Below are positions 10,403 to 22,865 of a DNA stretch of 64,000 nucleotides, in pieces. The translations under genes and the position numbers were made by a program. Under the pieces are notes generated by a model. The model saw only the letters and a program-made list of their open reading frames with translations. It ran no database searches and was not told the origin of the DNA. This DNA is from Phytophthora sp. 'mugwort' (lineage: Eukaryota; Oomycota; Peronosporomycetes; Peronosporales; Peronosporaceae): the NCBI GenBank assembly GCA_033558025.1, contig JAUCEF010000016.1, forward strand, positions 744,001-808,000, read 5' to 3'. Within the stretch, counting starts at the first letter, position 1. Every line of letters starts with the position of its first letter.

Positions 10403-11479
10403 CTACATGGTGACGATGCTGCTCTTGGGTGTATCGGCTCCCGTACCACCGCCAAGTTCGCTCTCACCACCAGCAGCCGGCGCTCCGAACGCTGCTGCTC
10501 CCCCGAAGCCGCCGGCCTCTGCCTCCTGCTCCTGTTTCTTCTTCCGCGAGTACATGGCGAACATAAGCGCACCGACGATGATACAAGCAGCCAGGACGCC
10601 GATAATGATAAACACGGTAGAGCTGGTACCTCCTGAGTCCGATTCGGATGCCACTGAGCCACTGTTCGCCGACGCTGGGTTGACACTGTTATTAGCCTCT
10701 CCATTCGGACCTGAAGAGAGCGACGACGACGACGACGAGATGCTCAACGATCCATTCACCGACGATGACGACGAGCTGCTTAACGAGCCGTTGACCGAGG
10801 ACGAGAAGCTACTAGATCCACTCACAGACCTCGACGTGCTGCTCGAGCCTGATACACTAGAAGACGTCGCCTTGGATGTCGACGAGCTAAGCGCATCAGA
10901 AGAAGAACTCGCAGTACTAGACGAGCTGCTAGAAGCCTTAGAACTGGAGTCAGACGTCGTCTCAGAGCCTGAACTTGCACTCGAGCCAGATTCGCACTTG
11001 TCTCCACTGAAGCCGTCGTTGCACGTGCAGCCGAAGCTGGGCGTCCCGTCCGAGCTCGTCGACACCAGGCTGCACGATCCCTGACCGTTGCACTGCACGC
11101 CGTCCACAGTGCAGCCAGCTATACACATTAACAAACAGTTAGTCCTTCTAGTCTCTCTCCTCTCCTTTTCTCGCTACTCACCGCTACACGAAGAGCCCCC
11201 GAAGTAGTCGTCGCAGCGGTCGATAGACAGACACTTGTAGATGCCATCGTGTTGAATGCAGGCCAACTGTCCGCTCCCCGCGTCCGACGGACAGTTGCCA
11301 GACATGACCCCGCCACACACGGCGCCCGCAACGCATGCCTGGATGGACGAGACCGAGTCCCCGGCCACGCACGTCTCACCGTCCGCGCAGTCGGCGGTGC
11401 TATTGCAGTTAATGGCCATGCGCATGGCGTCGGCAGTGGAAGGCAGCGCCAGCGCCAACAGCGCCGCTAGCAGTCGCAT
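10403..11479 (-). CDS. EGF-like single-pass membrane protein with Ser-rich stalk (copy 1)
   Basis: Two exons, 11479-11182 and 11118-10403, joined across a 63-nt intron (donor GTGAGT, acceptor TATAG), give 337 residues. Residues 1-18 are a signal peptide (MRLLAALLALALPSTADA). A Cys-rich domain spans about 26-100 (NCNSTADCADGETC ... YFGGSSC). An EGF-like module follows at about 102-143 (GVQCNGQGSC ... FGCTCNDGFSGDKC). A long Ser-rich, probably heavily O-glycosylated stalk leads to a membrane helix at 267-289, a KKK stop-transfer signal and a 48-residue Gly/Ala-rich cytoplasmic tail. The protein is probably at the cell surface, and its ligand is unknown. A paralogue with the same architecture and intron position lies at 41444-42569. 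The antisense strand is also open here because Ser codons read as Asp, Glu and Leu; I regard that frame as a shadow. Confidence 0.88.
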
Positions 11480-12056
11480 GGTCTGGATTGTGTCACGCCT
11501 TCTTCGAGCAAATAAGTTGTCCGCTACCGGAATGGACGCCAACTTTTCTGGCTGGGCGGGAGAGCGGAAATATTTGTGCGCATATGTCCCCTTTACAAAT
11601 GCCAAGTGACATGAACAAAACCGGGCCTGTCGATTTTCTGTCAAAAAAACGATACGGCAGCTCTACCTACACCAACAGGTGGATTTCTTTCGAGGCCTCG
11701 TACATTTGCACTGAACTCTGCTCACAGGCACTTGCACGCCCCGCAGCCGTTGGACATTCGCGAGACAGGCGTCGAGCAGGTTTCATTTTCGCAGGATGTT
11801 TCTTGGGTATGGCGTTGGCGCTGTCAAGTCATTCCGTGATCATCACGATCTATCCATCGCCGGCATGAACATGATTCGCACCCATGTCAGATGATGTTTT
11901 ATCTTAGACAGAAATCGGATTGTGGATTGTAAGCCAGCTGCTTAAAAAGATTTAACAAAGCTGCAAGGTACTACAGGTTATCATTATACGAAGGGATATA
12001 AGCGATACATGTCTCCGTTAGCAAGTTGGCAAATACGCCCGCATGGAGGCTGTCAC

Positions 12057-12092
12057 AGCGAAGATCAAGCTGCGCGCAGCTTGATCTTCGCT
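12057..12092. repeat. Perfect 36-bp palindrome
   Basis: The 18 bases from 12057 (AGCGAAGATCAAGCTGCG) are followed at once by their exact reverse complement to 12092, with no spacer. Symmetry stops at 12056/12093. As RNA or single-stranded DNA it would form an 18-bp hairpin. Confidence 0.95.
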
Positions 12093-12220
12093 ACTTCGAT
12101 TCGGAAGGAGTGGCAAAACATCACGTGCTAACGTCACCTAGAAAGATATACCAGACTCGTCTACACAGTGGACTTTCAGTACAGTAGTCGTCGCAGTATT
12201 ATAGTGTAAAACCTGAGATT

Positions 12221-12358
12221 GTGCCCCACCCTATAATAATGCCCCACCCCAAAACAATTGATGTCTTAGTGGGGACTTGCAATAGTGCCCCATCACTCTA
12301 ATAATGCTACTCCCCCCAAAAAATTGCCGAGTAGTGGAGACTTGCGATGGTGCCCCAC
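12221..12358. repeat. Tandem repeat of 64-65 bp, two copies plus a partial
   Basis: Units start with GTGCCCCA at 12221, 12285 and 12350. The first two share AATAATGC, a C-rich block, AATTG and GTGG-GACTTGC in the same order. The position just past the RNase H end of the minus-strand Copia remnant suggests it could be part of that element's end. Confidence 0.7.
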
Positions 12359-12559
12359 TCTCCCTTTAGTACCCATCTCTGATATAATTGGTGACAGCAA
12401 GTGCGTTCGCCAGTCGCTAGGTCACCCTCCTCAATGAGAACGCTGGACGAGCTCAGGGAACAGATTTTCACCTTTCGTTGTCAATTTCTAGTCGTGGCGA
12501 TGATGCGCAGAGTTCATGGTGGAAGAGAAGCTGTCTGCAGTCCAAGAACTGGAGACTTC

Positions 12560-13890
12560 GAGCGTCGGAGCGGTTGCAATAAGCATAAGCTCGACAGGGA
12601 GACAGCTCGCAAGTGGAGGGTCAGAAGAATGACCACCAGTTTGCTAACAGCGGATACTACCGCCTCCCTGGTGGTGGTCGATTTGTCGTACCCCGACGAA
12701 CTTGAATTCACGCTGCTGTAAAGATGATTCAGACGCAACGGCTTGACGATGGCGAGGCTTCTGTCGACATGATCGCCGAGATCGATCTCTAACGACATGC
12801 TCGAAGCACATGCTGATGGCTGCATTACTATCGCACCATACTTGCATTGGTACCCGTTGCTGAAACCCCATTTCGCTTAGCGGATGCCACAGACACTCTC
12901 TTCCTTGGCTTCTTATCATAGTACGATGAGTTCTGCTTCAGCGGTAGAAAATGATGTACTTGCCTGTTTGTTACTGTACGATGACATACGGGCCCCAGCC
13001 ATCTAAATTACATAACCGGTAATGGGTTTACGTTATTTAGGGTGACACGTGAAGCTCGCATCTATGTACACATCATACGTCACGTCACTCATTTTACAAT
13101 CGAGTAACAGACCGTACTTTGATGTCCCTTTCTAGTATTTGAGGACTCGCCTAGCCGCATCCCAGTGCGTGCGATTGTAGCATGATATAAACTTGCTAAA
13201 CGCTCCTATCCTGTTAGCAATATCTGGCCGTGTTCCTCTCACTAGACATTGCAGTGACCCAACTATGCCTCTGTAGTCAAACGGCTGAGTAGCAATTTGC
13301 TCTGCGTTCATTTTTGTCTCTGGCTCAAGTGTTAGGCCAGTAACCTGTGGTGCCATCACAAGAAAACAATTTACCATCTTGTAGTTGGTGATCAGCTTTG
13401 CAATGTATTTGCGTTGTGAGATTGCCATCACCCGCTGCTTTCATTGTGAAGTACCTCCATTTCGAAAATATAGTGACTATTGCCCAGGTCCTTCATTTTG
13501 AATAGTTTTGACAATTCCATTTTTAACGTGTTGATGGGTCTCATGTTTCGCGACAACGATCGTTAGATCATCAACATATACCACGACTATAAGCTATTCT
13601 TCTCCCACGTTTTGCACGTAGATGCAAGTCTCTGTGTGACAGCGTGTAAAACTCATTTGATGTCAAAAAGGTATGCAGGACTCTATACAAATGCTCGGAG
13701 CTAGCTTCAGGCACAATATACTCTTATGTACCTCACAGACCAGCTGCTCGTGGCATCGCTTCCCAAAACCGTGAGGTTGCCTCATGTATATCGTTTGCTC
13801 TCCTTCCATGGTTATCAAGCCGCCAAGCTATTCCAAGTCATCTGTGAGCATGGCCAGTCTGGGCGTGCTAACAGCATGAGCTTCTGCGGG
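12560..13890 (-). mobile_element. Ty1/Copia retrotransposon fragment (RT and RNase H)
   Basis: Read on the minus strand, several frames together give the end of a Copia polyprotein. At 13890-13700 there is an RT segment with YMRQPHGF and a degraded L..APS motif. Near 13580-13568 lies the catalytic YVDD. At 13431-13132 comes SQRKYIAKLI...YRGIVGSLQCLVRGTRPDIA. At 12919-12640 is RNase H with ECLWHPL, SEMGFQQRVPMQVWCDSNAAIS and a degraded KH block. Stops and frame changes show it is dead. Gag, protease and integrase are absent from this strand. Confidence 0.8.
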
Positions 13891-14034
13891 TCTTCTTAAC
13901 TAAGATTGAGTCGCCGCTACGACCGTTGGCCAACATGCCCATTGGACCCCACCCCAAGCCACACTACGGCTGCGCCCTCTATACTTGGAGCTTCAGTGGC
14001 TATGAAGTCGCTGATCTCACGGCATCGTTAATAC

Positions 14035-14897
14035 GCAAGCTCCTAGTTCAGTACAAGGTACCCGGCCTGCCAACGACTGCACTTGGCCTTGAATAAGCGC
14101 CTCCCGCAAATGTATGGGGTAGGGACCTAAAGATGAACAAGCACGTACTACCAGTGAACGCGGACTTGCTGTACAGACTTCAGCACAACGCACTTTGGGT
14201 GGGCTTTAGGTTGCAGCACGTGCAAGGCGCTATGACTCGCTGCCATCATGGGTGTGGAGTCATTGAAACCGTCTCCCATCTCTTTTGGTATTGTGACTTT
14301 GCGGCAACCGTATGGGCGGAATGGCTTGAGGTGTTCCAACAGTGGTTTGAGTCTCCCATTGAGTGGGCGACTGTGGTCTACTTCGCGGACATCATGCCTA
14401 CGCCCCGAGCCAAAAAGGACTTTGGTTACAGCCTCTTTGCGGTCTTCCACATAGTGAGAGTTGTGGTACTTCGCTGCCTATGGACGCACCGCAATGACAT
14501 CCGCTTCCACGAGTATGAACCAAGTCTCATCGGCGTCAAGGCTCGGGTGCACGCCCTGATTGACCTTCATGTTGCTGCCTTATGGCAGGCAACCCAGGCG
14601 CAAGCAATAAGACAGTCCACGCAGGTGAGTAGGCAACTACACACCTTATTCCGAGGACTGCCTGTGTCGGCACCCTTCGACGCCAATGGCCCAAGCGACC
14701 ACGAGGCGGAAGCCTGTCAGTGGGACTCCTTACTCGCGGACATGTTGAACCACGACAGGGAAGAAACGTCCGGAGCGTTGGCGCCCTTCACGACTGCAGA
14801 TCCAAGAGATCGCGGGGTGGAAACCCGTCAGCGGGGCTCCTTTCCCGCGGCCATGTTGAAACGCAGCCGGGAAGAGAAGCTTGTGGCCCGAAGGTAA
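14035..14897 (+). pseudogene. LINE C-terminal fragment with reverse-transcriptase zinc-binding domain
   Basis: The open frame from 14133, with coding character extending upstream to about 14035 past one stop, shows the zf-RVT pattern at the C-terminus of many non-LTR retrotransposons. It reads LLYRLQHNALWVG, CHHGCGVIETVSHLFWYCDFAATVWAEWL, then a helical and polar tail. The polymerase and endonuclease domains are missing, as in a 5'-truncated copy. Near the tail (14730-14880) a short motif is repeated (LLADMLNHDREE and FPAAMLKRSREE). Confidence 0.65.
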
Positions 14898-15220
14898 GGC
14901 CACAATTCATCCTGATGTCTTACAATCCGCCGCTGGCGTGCTCGGCCATTACTGGCTTCGGTCTTCACCATTTTCACGCCCATACGCCAAGTTCCCGGCT
15001 CCATTTGCCGATCGCTTAGCGGGCGTTGCCTTATGTCTGCTGTACCCGAAGGCGGTGTGGATTTTTGAACCCAGGCGGGGCCCCACGTTAGCGGACAGGC
15101 GGGCGAAGAACGCAACACGCTACAGACGGCTTACGCGTGTTATGTCATGCACGACATCACTGGACTTCTCTTTGGATCGAGGTCTAGAACGGCGCCACAC
15201 TCCCGAGCCGCGCGTACTAC

Positions 15221-15533
15221 CAGGCCTACAAGCCCATGAGACGACGACTGGGAGGCTTTGCTCCTCTAGACCACGACCCGCATCTCTCCTACTGAAGTCC
15301 CGGTCAAGCAGTCTCAAGAACTACCTGGTCTAACCGTGCTTTCAGGCCTACAGCCCATGAGACGGCGCCCAGTAGCCCCCAAGACCACCAGTCCAGTCAC
15401 AAGACTAGATATCCCAACCTCCGCGGCCAAACCCCCAACCATCATCCGAAAGGTCTGGTCGGGCCCAGGAAATTGAACCTTGGCCGCTTCCGCCCGACAC
15501 TCGATGTTTAACCAGCTGAGCTAATCTGAGCTC
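15221..15533 (-). repeat. tRNA-derived SINE-like element
   Basis: On the minus strand, 15524-15512 reads TTAGCTCAGCTGG, a good pol III A box. 15480-15468 reads AGGTTCAATTTCC, close to the B-box consensus, 31 nt further on. A foldable but imperfect T arm surrounds the B box and the D arm is degraded, so this is not an intact tRNA. Downstream (lower coordinates) a segment beginning CAGGCCTACA recurs at 15343 and 15221, a 122-bp duplication. tRNA-derived SINEs are known in Phytophthora. Confidence 0.55.
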
Positions 15534-16736
15534 ACTAGAAGTTGGTGGCTCATCACCACCTGGTTCATCGGGTTATATTTGGTTTTTGTATAGACCCATC
15601 GGAAAGGTCCTGCAAATGTCCAACTCGGCCTAGAGACGTCTCGGGACGTCCACCAGTTTCCTCCTGGACACTAAAATTGGTCTTTCAGGGTACCCACTTT
15701 CGAGAAAATGGACCTTTATGGACACCAACTGGATACTTCGTACCCAAATGTTGGGTCCACATGACCCAAATCGATACCAAATAGCCAAGTAGCGTAGCTG
15801 AGTAGGTTGCTTACTAGCCTTAAAGTATAATGTATTTATGTTAATCTCCTTCCATGATTCCGTTTAGAAATGCCGTATGGCATCCATTTGATGGATATGA
15901 CAGTCCAATATGGTCCCAATATCCAGCACGAGGCGTAGTGACTCAAATCGTGCCACCGGTGCGTATACCTCGTCGCAGGTCACCCCATACGCTTGGTGAT
16001 TATGTGCAACAAGGCGTGTTTTGAATCACTCGACAGTACCGTCGGCACTATACTTTACTATGAGGTCCAATGACATAGTAAAGCCTTATGCACGGGAGGC
16101 AGTCGCACGAGTCTCTACGTTCCATGTTCGATCAAGGAGTCGTACTCTAATTCCAGATCTGTTTTCTACTGCTTTTTATGAGGTACACTTTCTGGCAAGC
16201 TGTCTCTTCCAAATTTTAAACACGTGCATATTCAAGTTCTAACTCAATGCTGAGCCTGGCTATAGTATTAAAAAACAATGATTAGATCATTCGCGATAAT
16301 GCGTTCCAGAAAGAACAATTAAGCCGATCGCTCTATGAGAGCTGTATAGCACAGCTGAAATCGCATGTACCCCCCCCACCCACACACACACTTGCCCACA
16401 GACGAGCAGTGCCTCTTGCCTGAATGTCTAAGAGAGAGACTGAATGATATAAATCCTTTTAAAGTTGATGTACCTATTGACATCAAGTACAAGAGGACAT
16501 TCAGAACAGATCACAGACGGTGTGATCGGTATATAGCGCGACGATGATTGAAGGCAAAGGAATCGGTGCCACCCCGGACGCAGTCAAAAGGCGTGCTCAC
16601 TTCCTAATTTGCATCAGACTGATCACATCGTCTAGAGGAGGGCAACTAGGAATAAAGGATAAATGCACACGTAGTGAGCATCTACAGTGTTGAGCCATGC
16701 TAACATTTCAAGTAAAATGAGTAAACCGGGCCAAGT
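15534..16736. other. No gene recognised
   Basis: Short frames only, plus a C-rich then CA-rich low-complexity run at about 16369-16390. The last part probably contains the upstream (LTR or leader) region of the Copia element that starts near 16737. Confidence 0.4.
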
Positions 16737-19540
16737 GTGACCGACAAACTGGCCTTTCACGGCAAGAAGTCCCTATTCGGTGTGTGGAAAACAAAGTCAA
16801 GGCGCTCTCTCAGTGATGCGTTAGTTGTGACCGATCTTCAACCAAAGCGTCGCGTATCAATTGCTCGCTACGAAGATGCGCTCGTGAGAGAACCAGTCCT
16901 CGATGAACCAGGGCTAGGGGGTAAAGGTGAAGAAAAGGACGCGTACGAGCTGCAAAGGCTTTTGTCAGGCAGCAATCGTCGTATATCAAGGATTTTCTAA
17001 ACCTAACATGTCCGGCATGTTTTGCGGACGAGAGGGTGGTGCAACGACCGGTGCACGAGATTTGGCGTGCGATTGCGAAACGCTATGACCTCAACACCGC
17101 GTCTGGAGTGGTAGAGCTGGTGCAGCGCTTCTAAGCGATTGCTGCCTCTGATTCTAAGAGCGTTTCACACCTGTTCCAGCAATTCAAGGCCGGAAGCGAC
17201 CAGGCAAATCGGAACAGCGTCGAGGCGTTGAAGTTGGTCTGAGTTCGCAGCAGATGATGCTGACCAAGGTTCAAGCGGTCTGCCCAGACACCTCTGGTGT
17301 TCGGTGGTCGTGATTTACGCCAGAAGCGTTCACGCTGGAGAAGGTCAAGTCCAACTCTGCGCAATCTTTGGGAGAACAAGCAAGGCTGACATGAAAATTT
17401 TCTGGCAATGATGCATCCGTGAACCACGTTGATGCTAAGACGACCAAGCCTGTCAAAGCCGCTGGATTGGCCTTAGAAAAAAGGAAGGTCGCCTCCCAGC
17501 CGACACAGGATTCGCACCAGAATCTGGGTGCAATGTCGTGCTACTATTGTGCTGGCGTCCACAATGCCATCAGCGGTGGATCTCAAGCAGCAGCGCAGCA
17601 ATCGCAAGCACGATGTCGACCAAAACGTTTTTCGGTGCAACATCTGGTCGTACCGGCGTGCCGTAAAGAAGGCACGAGCGGCCCTGAACCAACGCTAAAG
17701 ATGACCGGCAGGGGAAAGTACCGCGCAAGCCAAGGGAACGGAAAAAGAGCGGATGATTGTGCCAACTCAGGACTGTCTACACATAGAGGTGTCAGTTGAT
17801 GCATTCAAGGCCGTGCCTACGAGTCCATCACCTTCGGTCAGTCCGCCCAACGGAGTGGAACTTCCTTTAACCCCAGGAAGCGTCTTGATTTTGTTCAATG
17901 AGCAAGAATGGACGAGCCAATGGGCTCCGTGTTTGACATTGGCGTCAACGGAGGGCAGCTGATTGAACTGGACACCGAAGAAGCGTCAACGCCTCCGGGA
18001 GAACAGCTGATTACAGGAGAGATCAGCCTTCAGAAGATGTACCTAGAAGACAAGGTACGGTCATTGTATCCTTACTTGCTTGATACGAAAACATATTAAC
18101 TAAAGACTCGTGGGTGTTGTGCTCAGGCTGCGGATTCTCGGCCTAACCTGTGAAGAGTCGACATTCGTCGAAACACGACCGACACTGGATACATGCTTAC
18201 GTTTGCACAAGGGTCTAAGCATTTCAATACATACATCGGCACAATGAAACTGTATTTTTTTTTAATGGTCCGCAAGGGATACGACCATTCCTTTGGGGGA
18301 TATTGCACTTGTACCACACGCAACGTCAAACATTCGCAGTGAATATTGGCTACAGAGAAATGGGTACGAGATCATTGGATCGCCGACTGTTGAGTTCAAG
18401 TTTATATTCTTGGACATCATTGGATCGCCGACTGGTGGATCAAGTTTATACTTGGACAGCGAGTTAGCGTTTGTGCCTAGAGCAATTAATCGGGTATACT
18501 TCGTACAAAACAAACAGTCAAAGAGAGGCAACTGTTGTGCATGCTGTCAAATAACAGCCCTCTTAACCACTAGAACTACCTAGCGTCGGGAAATTGGAAA
18601 GCACATTGCAGGAATGGCACGTAAGCTTGGTCACCTCAATAAAGAAAGAGTGATAACAATGTTGAGTCAAACGATAGTGGAAGGAATGCCCACGCTATCG
18701 TCATCTGCGTTTTTTTTTTGCACAGCTTGGGCGGAAATGCAGAAGCGATATATCGTAATGCTAAGGGCTCATGAGATATACAGTCCATTAGTACCATTTA
18801 TATGGACACAAGCGAACCCCTGAAACCATGGGGGTAAATGGGTGTGTAGGTACAATTCAATTTTCCGTGAGTATATTGATGACAACACCTCGTGGCAGTG
18901 GACATATGTACTACTCAACAAAGAGGAGGTATTTGAGAAGGTCACATAGTTGCTACTTCGACTAGAGCGTGAAGCAAATTCACAATTCGTCGAATTCGGT
19001 CTGATGGAGACACCGAGTTTGTGAACGCCGCCTTTAAAACCTTCTGTAAAGAGAAGAGTATTGTTTTCCAGACATCTAATGCATACAGTCCAGAAGAAAA
19101 CGAAACCGCAAAGCGAGACCATCCGATCAATCTCGATAGGGTTCGTTGTGCATTAAAGGATGCTGATATGGCGCCTATTTGGTGGCCAGAAGCACTTATG
19201 TATGTGGCCTACGTACAGAATCATACACCTATGAGACATTTGGGAAACAAGACGCTGTACGAAGTGGTGTATGGCACCCCTGTAAGCTACCGGAATGGGA
19301 TTCTGTTTGCTTTGTACACGTCCCAGAAGCTCTTAGAAAAGACAAGAAGCTATCCACAAGAGCCATGAATTGCCGGTTTCTCCGAATATCAAAATTTAAC
19401 AAAGGATATCGAGCATACGCTCTCGCGTATCAGTATATGTTAGTATCCGTTCACCAGTTGTCCAACTCGCACCCGGCCATGTTGTTCAACAACATATCCT
19501 TTCACGGGATGGGTGTCTGGCCCAGCACCGTCACAGCTTA
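16737..19540 (+). mobile_element. Ty1/Copia retrotransposon, gag to integrase, degenerate
   Basis: Parts in the correct Copia order are visible in different frames. Gag-like sequence (FGVWKTKSRRSLSDAL) begins at 16737, followed by EIWRAIAKRYDLN near 17050. A degraded zinc knuckle (CYYCAGVH) lies near 17540. A protease C-terminal segment (LVPHATSNIRSEYWLQRNGYEI) is at 18300. The GAG-pre-integrase motif (LGHLNKERV ... VEGMPTLSS) is at 18625-18720. The integrase core is at 18850-19370, with IRSDGDTEFVNAAFKTFC, AYSPEENETAKRD and WWPEALMYVAYVQNHTP. The reverse transcriptase does not follow; the sequence passes into minus-strand Gypsy DNA at about 19545. Many stops and frameshifts make it inactive. 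Confidence 0.8.
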
Positions 19541-19544
19541 TTGA

Positions 19545-22052
19545 AAGCATGAACCAGAAGCCACTTCCCGTTCGGCTTCCGAACGCAGAAGGTTGGCCTC
19601 GAGTACGGGGATTTCGATTACCGCACCATGCCTGCCTTTACCTTAGCGGCAAGAAGGCATCAATGACCTCGCGCTGCTCGCGAGGTAGTGGGCATTGGCT
19701 GGCGAAACAGTACTTTGTACCCGGCAGAAGATCGATCTCCCGCCTAATCCCACGATTCGGTGGGAGTTGGGACGGTGAGGACTTGGACACCACGTCCTCG
19801 AACGCCTCCATCAAAGGATACACCGGATCCTTCGGGATCTTGAGGATCTCAGAAGACAACCGCGAAGCACGCTGGGAGTAGAATCCATCCATGATGTCCT
19901 TGACCATAACCGAGGAGGAATTCAATTCCTATGGAGAGGACTCTTGCTTCACCTCCGCGATCTCCCCAGCCTCAAGTTGATCAGGAAACTGTTGGTGTCA
20001 ACTCTTCAAGGTTCAGGAGCTCCTCTGACACCTCGGACAGCGGCTCTAGCTGGATGCCGGCTGCTTTGACACGATGACCGATCTCGCCGTCGAGGATGTA
20101 GTAATACCCTTCGCCTGACCACGTCAGAAGTACCCGTACCCTGGGTTCCGAGTCGCTTTAAGCGACTCCATTCTGAAGTGACCTTGACCCGACTTGCGGT
20201 GTCGACTATGTCGTCGACGGCGACCGCGACGTGGTACTTCGTTACCCACGTCTGTGGATATCTCATCTACGACGTCCATAGCCTCAAGGGCGTCGTGTAG
20301 AACCCAGTTACCCACACAAGAAGCGCTTGCCACTTCTTCCTCCGATAAGGTCTGGGCGACCTGGTGCGGAACATGGTTGCCCGCACAGGAAGCGCATTAT
20401 GCTTTTCCTCGCCAGTTTCGGTCTGGGCGACTGGTGTGGACCTTGTAACCCACGTGGTCGATGCGGGCACCTCAGTTCCGGGAAGATGTCGGAACATGAC
20501 TCATCAATGCTCTGCCAGTAACTGCGGGCCAGCTGGCCCCGATGCCTTTGTTTCGACAATCGACTCATGGCTCACGTTTGTCGATCCATGGCATGCCCAG
20601 GATCAAGTCATACTTGTTCATTTCTAGGACAGCAAACTGCTGCATACTGTCGAAGGCTTAGAATTTCACTGCTAGATCTAAATGGATCTTGGGAACGGTA
20701 ATCACCGTTCCGCCGACCAGTTGTACCGACGCTGTCCCGTTGCCTTTGCTTTCTCGTAAAGCATCGACCAACTTGCTGCTATTCTCCGCAACAGTCTGGC
20801 GGCGTGCGAAGTTCTTCAGCGCCCGGGGTCAATTAAGACTTAGGAGGGATGGAAACTACTAGCAGCCCAACGCTGCCCTTCTTCGATTCGAGAGTACACA
20901 CATACGCTTAGGGGCGAGAATGTCGCGCACAGCTCATAAAGACTTAGATATCCCCCAGTACGGCGCCCCGTCCCTACCGATGCCCTGCGTCCTCCTGCCC
21001 ACGGGATCGCGGCCTTTGCCAGCGACCCTTGCCCGCGATGGGCTTGATGTGGTGGGGGGAGGGTGTGGCGTCGTCCCACCCGTAGGACAGTCACGTGCCA
21101 TGTACCCTAGCTTAGCACAGGTTTAGCAGCAAATATTGTGCTGCTCTGCGAGCCCAAGTTCCAACGAATTGGCCCGCTGGGGACCCCGCGACTTGGTGTC
21201 GCCGCCCTGCCCACGGCGCCACCGGCGTACGTGGCGGTGACTATACTCCTCTTGGAGGGCGACTGGGATCGCCTCCTCCAAAGTGTTGGCCTGGGCCTGG
21301 AATAGGTGGGTGTGGGACAGTCCTACTCTTAGTCCGTCCACGAGCACCATCCTTTTGACGTGTTCATGGAGTGGATTTCTCAGATGGATGCGGTAAGCTT
21401 TCGTATCTCCTGGATGTACTCGCGCAGCTCACGTCTTCCCTGTTATATAACAGGAAGTGTGACCGATGGCGGTACTCGTAGTTCGCCGTGAGAAATGCGG
21501 CTCTAAGCTGCTCACACAGCTGGGTCCAGGATGCGAAGCATCCAGGCGATGTCACTTCCCGCGTATACGACTAACTCATAGCATAGCACGACCGCTAAGG
21601 TTTGAAAGGGCGAACGCCACTCGGAGTCGCTCGGAAGAGATGAGAGACGCATCGATTACGGGCTCAACGTTTCGCACCTCGAAGTGAATGTTTCACCTTC
21701 CTTCCTCTCGTACGGGTTTACCTTCAGTCGTAACGGCTTGGGGGATACCTGCTTCGACTCTGCGGCCTGAACTTGAACGTTGTTTCGAACGTGTTCGACG
21801 TGCCCCCGTTCGTACATGTCGAACGCGATCACGCGCTCGACCATCTTGTTGACGACGCAAAGATGTGCAAGTCATCCTTGCCAAAGATACCAGCCATCTT
21901 ACGAACGGACTCAAACTGTGAGTCGTTCTGACGAGGAGACTCATTCCGGTCGATGTTGCTAGGACCTCAGTGGTTTCAGATATTAGCCCGCGTAGGCGTG
22001 GATTGACTACAAGTGCTACCAAGTGTGACGGGGCACACAACACCTTGCGCAC
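19545..22052 (-). mobile_element. Ty3/Gypsy fragment: gag, protease and start of RT
   Basis: On the minus strand the order is gag, protease, RT. Gag: 21844-21656 has a helical segment beginning MVERVIAFDMYERG; 21555-21364 has WTQLCEQLRAAFLTANYEYRHRS; 21350-21123 has DGLRVG and QANTLEEAIPVALQEEYSHR. Protease: around 20840-20570, with a LIDPGA-like active-site remnant, KNFARRQTVA and the diagnostic NKYDLILGMPWID. RT N-terminus: 19925-19638, with EDVVSKSSPSQLPPNRGI and EIDLLPGTKYC. The catalytic RT palm is missing because the element stops at the Copia junction. Frameshifts occur throughout. Confidence 0.8.
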
Positions 22053-22865
22053 GAGAAGTGTGACTTCCGGAGAGTATACAAACTCTCATTGAACGGCAGT
22101 TCATAAGTTCATGGTCTGAGGGGACTGTTACCAAAACAGTTAGATATAAGACTGAATATATTTATAGATGATCTTATTTAATGCGTCTACAGATCGACTA
22201 TAGTTACCAAAAAGTATCCTTGATGTTATCCTTTGGGTGGTTGCGAGGTCTTTGTACAATATGTATGGTACCCATCCGTGACGTCATTATCGTGACGTCA
22301 TAGCGATGTTGGCTACATCACTAGGGGAACTTGGGTACACCATTGTGAAGAGTGACTTTGCACTCTCCATGTAACCCGTTAACTATCGAACAGGTAATCC
22401 GATATGATTTCACAAAGTTCAGGGATATCACAAATATCCCCAAATGCATTGCGCCTGATAACAGATATGATAGTAATGGTGACGTTAATCATCATGGAAG
22501 AATTGGATGTGGTCTTTTGTTAGATACATGTATGAGGCCCCTTTTTCAAAAGTATCATTTCGCCTTTTTTGAGGTGTTTTGCTAGAGGCCTTTGCAGTTG
22601 GGTGAGGTGACAAAAATCGATGGCTTCAGCGCTTTCGAAAAACGGCAAAAGAAAACAGAGCCTCCAAAAACGGACAACTGGTGAATGTCAAGCGACAGCG
22701 ATCTCGACTAGTTGTTCGGCGACTCCTCCGCTGAGAGCGACAAGGACATGGCCGCCGCCCAAGACTTACAAAAGAAAATAGTGATTGCCATGGGCGCAAC
22801 AACACACAAGTGTTTAAAATTAGGGATTTGGTGTTATTAAACGCCAAGACCTTCCTATACATGCA
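22053..22865. other. Probable LTR or leader DNA between Gypsy pieces
   Basis: No gene is visible. A TGTTACCAAAACAG stretch at about 22127 and duplicated GTGACGTCAT at 22279 and 22293 resemble LTR or promoter sequence, but no matching second copy is in the window. Confidence 0.3.

Larger units (their letters stand above)
11480..12559. other. Upstream intergenic region with structured repeats
   Basis: No gene is visible. The stretch holds the promoter of the EGF-like gene, a perfect 36-bp palindrome and a 64-bp tandem repeat (both listed separately). It grades into Copia 3' sequence. Confidence 0.5.

Noticed and set aside
10176..11084. Plus-strand 302-residue ORF rich in Asp, Glu and Leu
   Set aside because: It is antisense to the Ser-rich stalk of EGF-like copy 1; Ser codons TCG/AGC/TCT read as Asp/Glu/Leu-type codons backwards. 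The sense gene has a signal peptide, EGF module and intron supported by a paralogue.
15455..15540. Intact tRNA gene
   Set aside because: A and B boxes are good, but the D and anticodon stems do not pair properly, so a SINE head is preferred.
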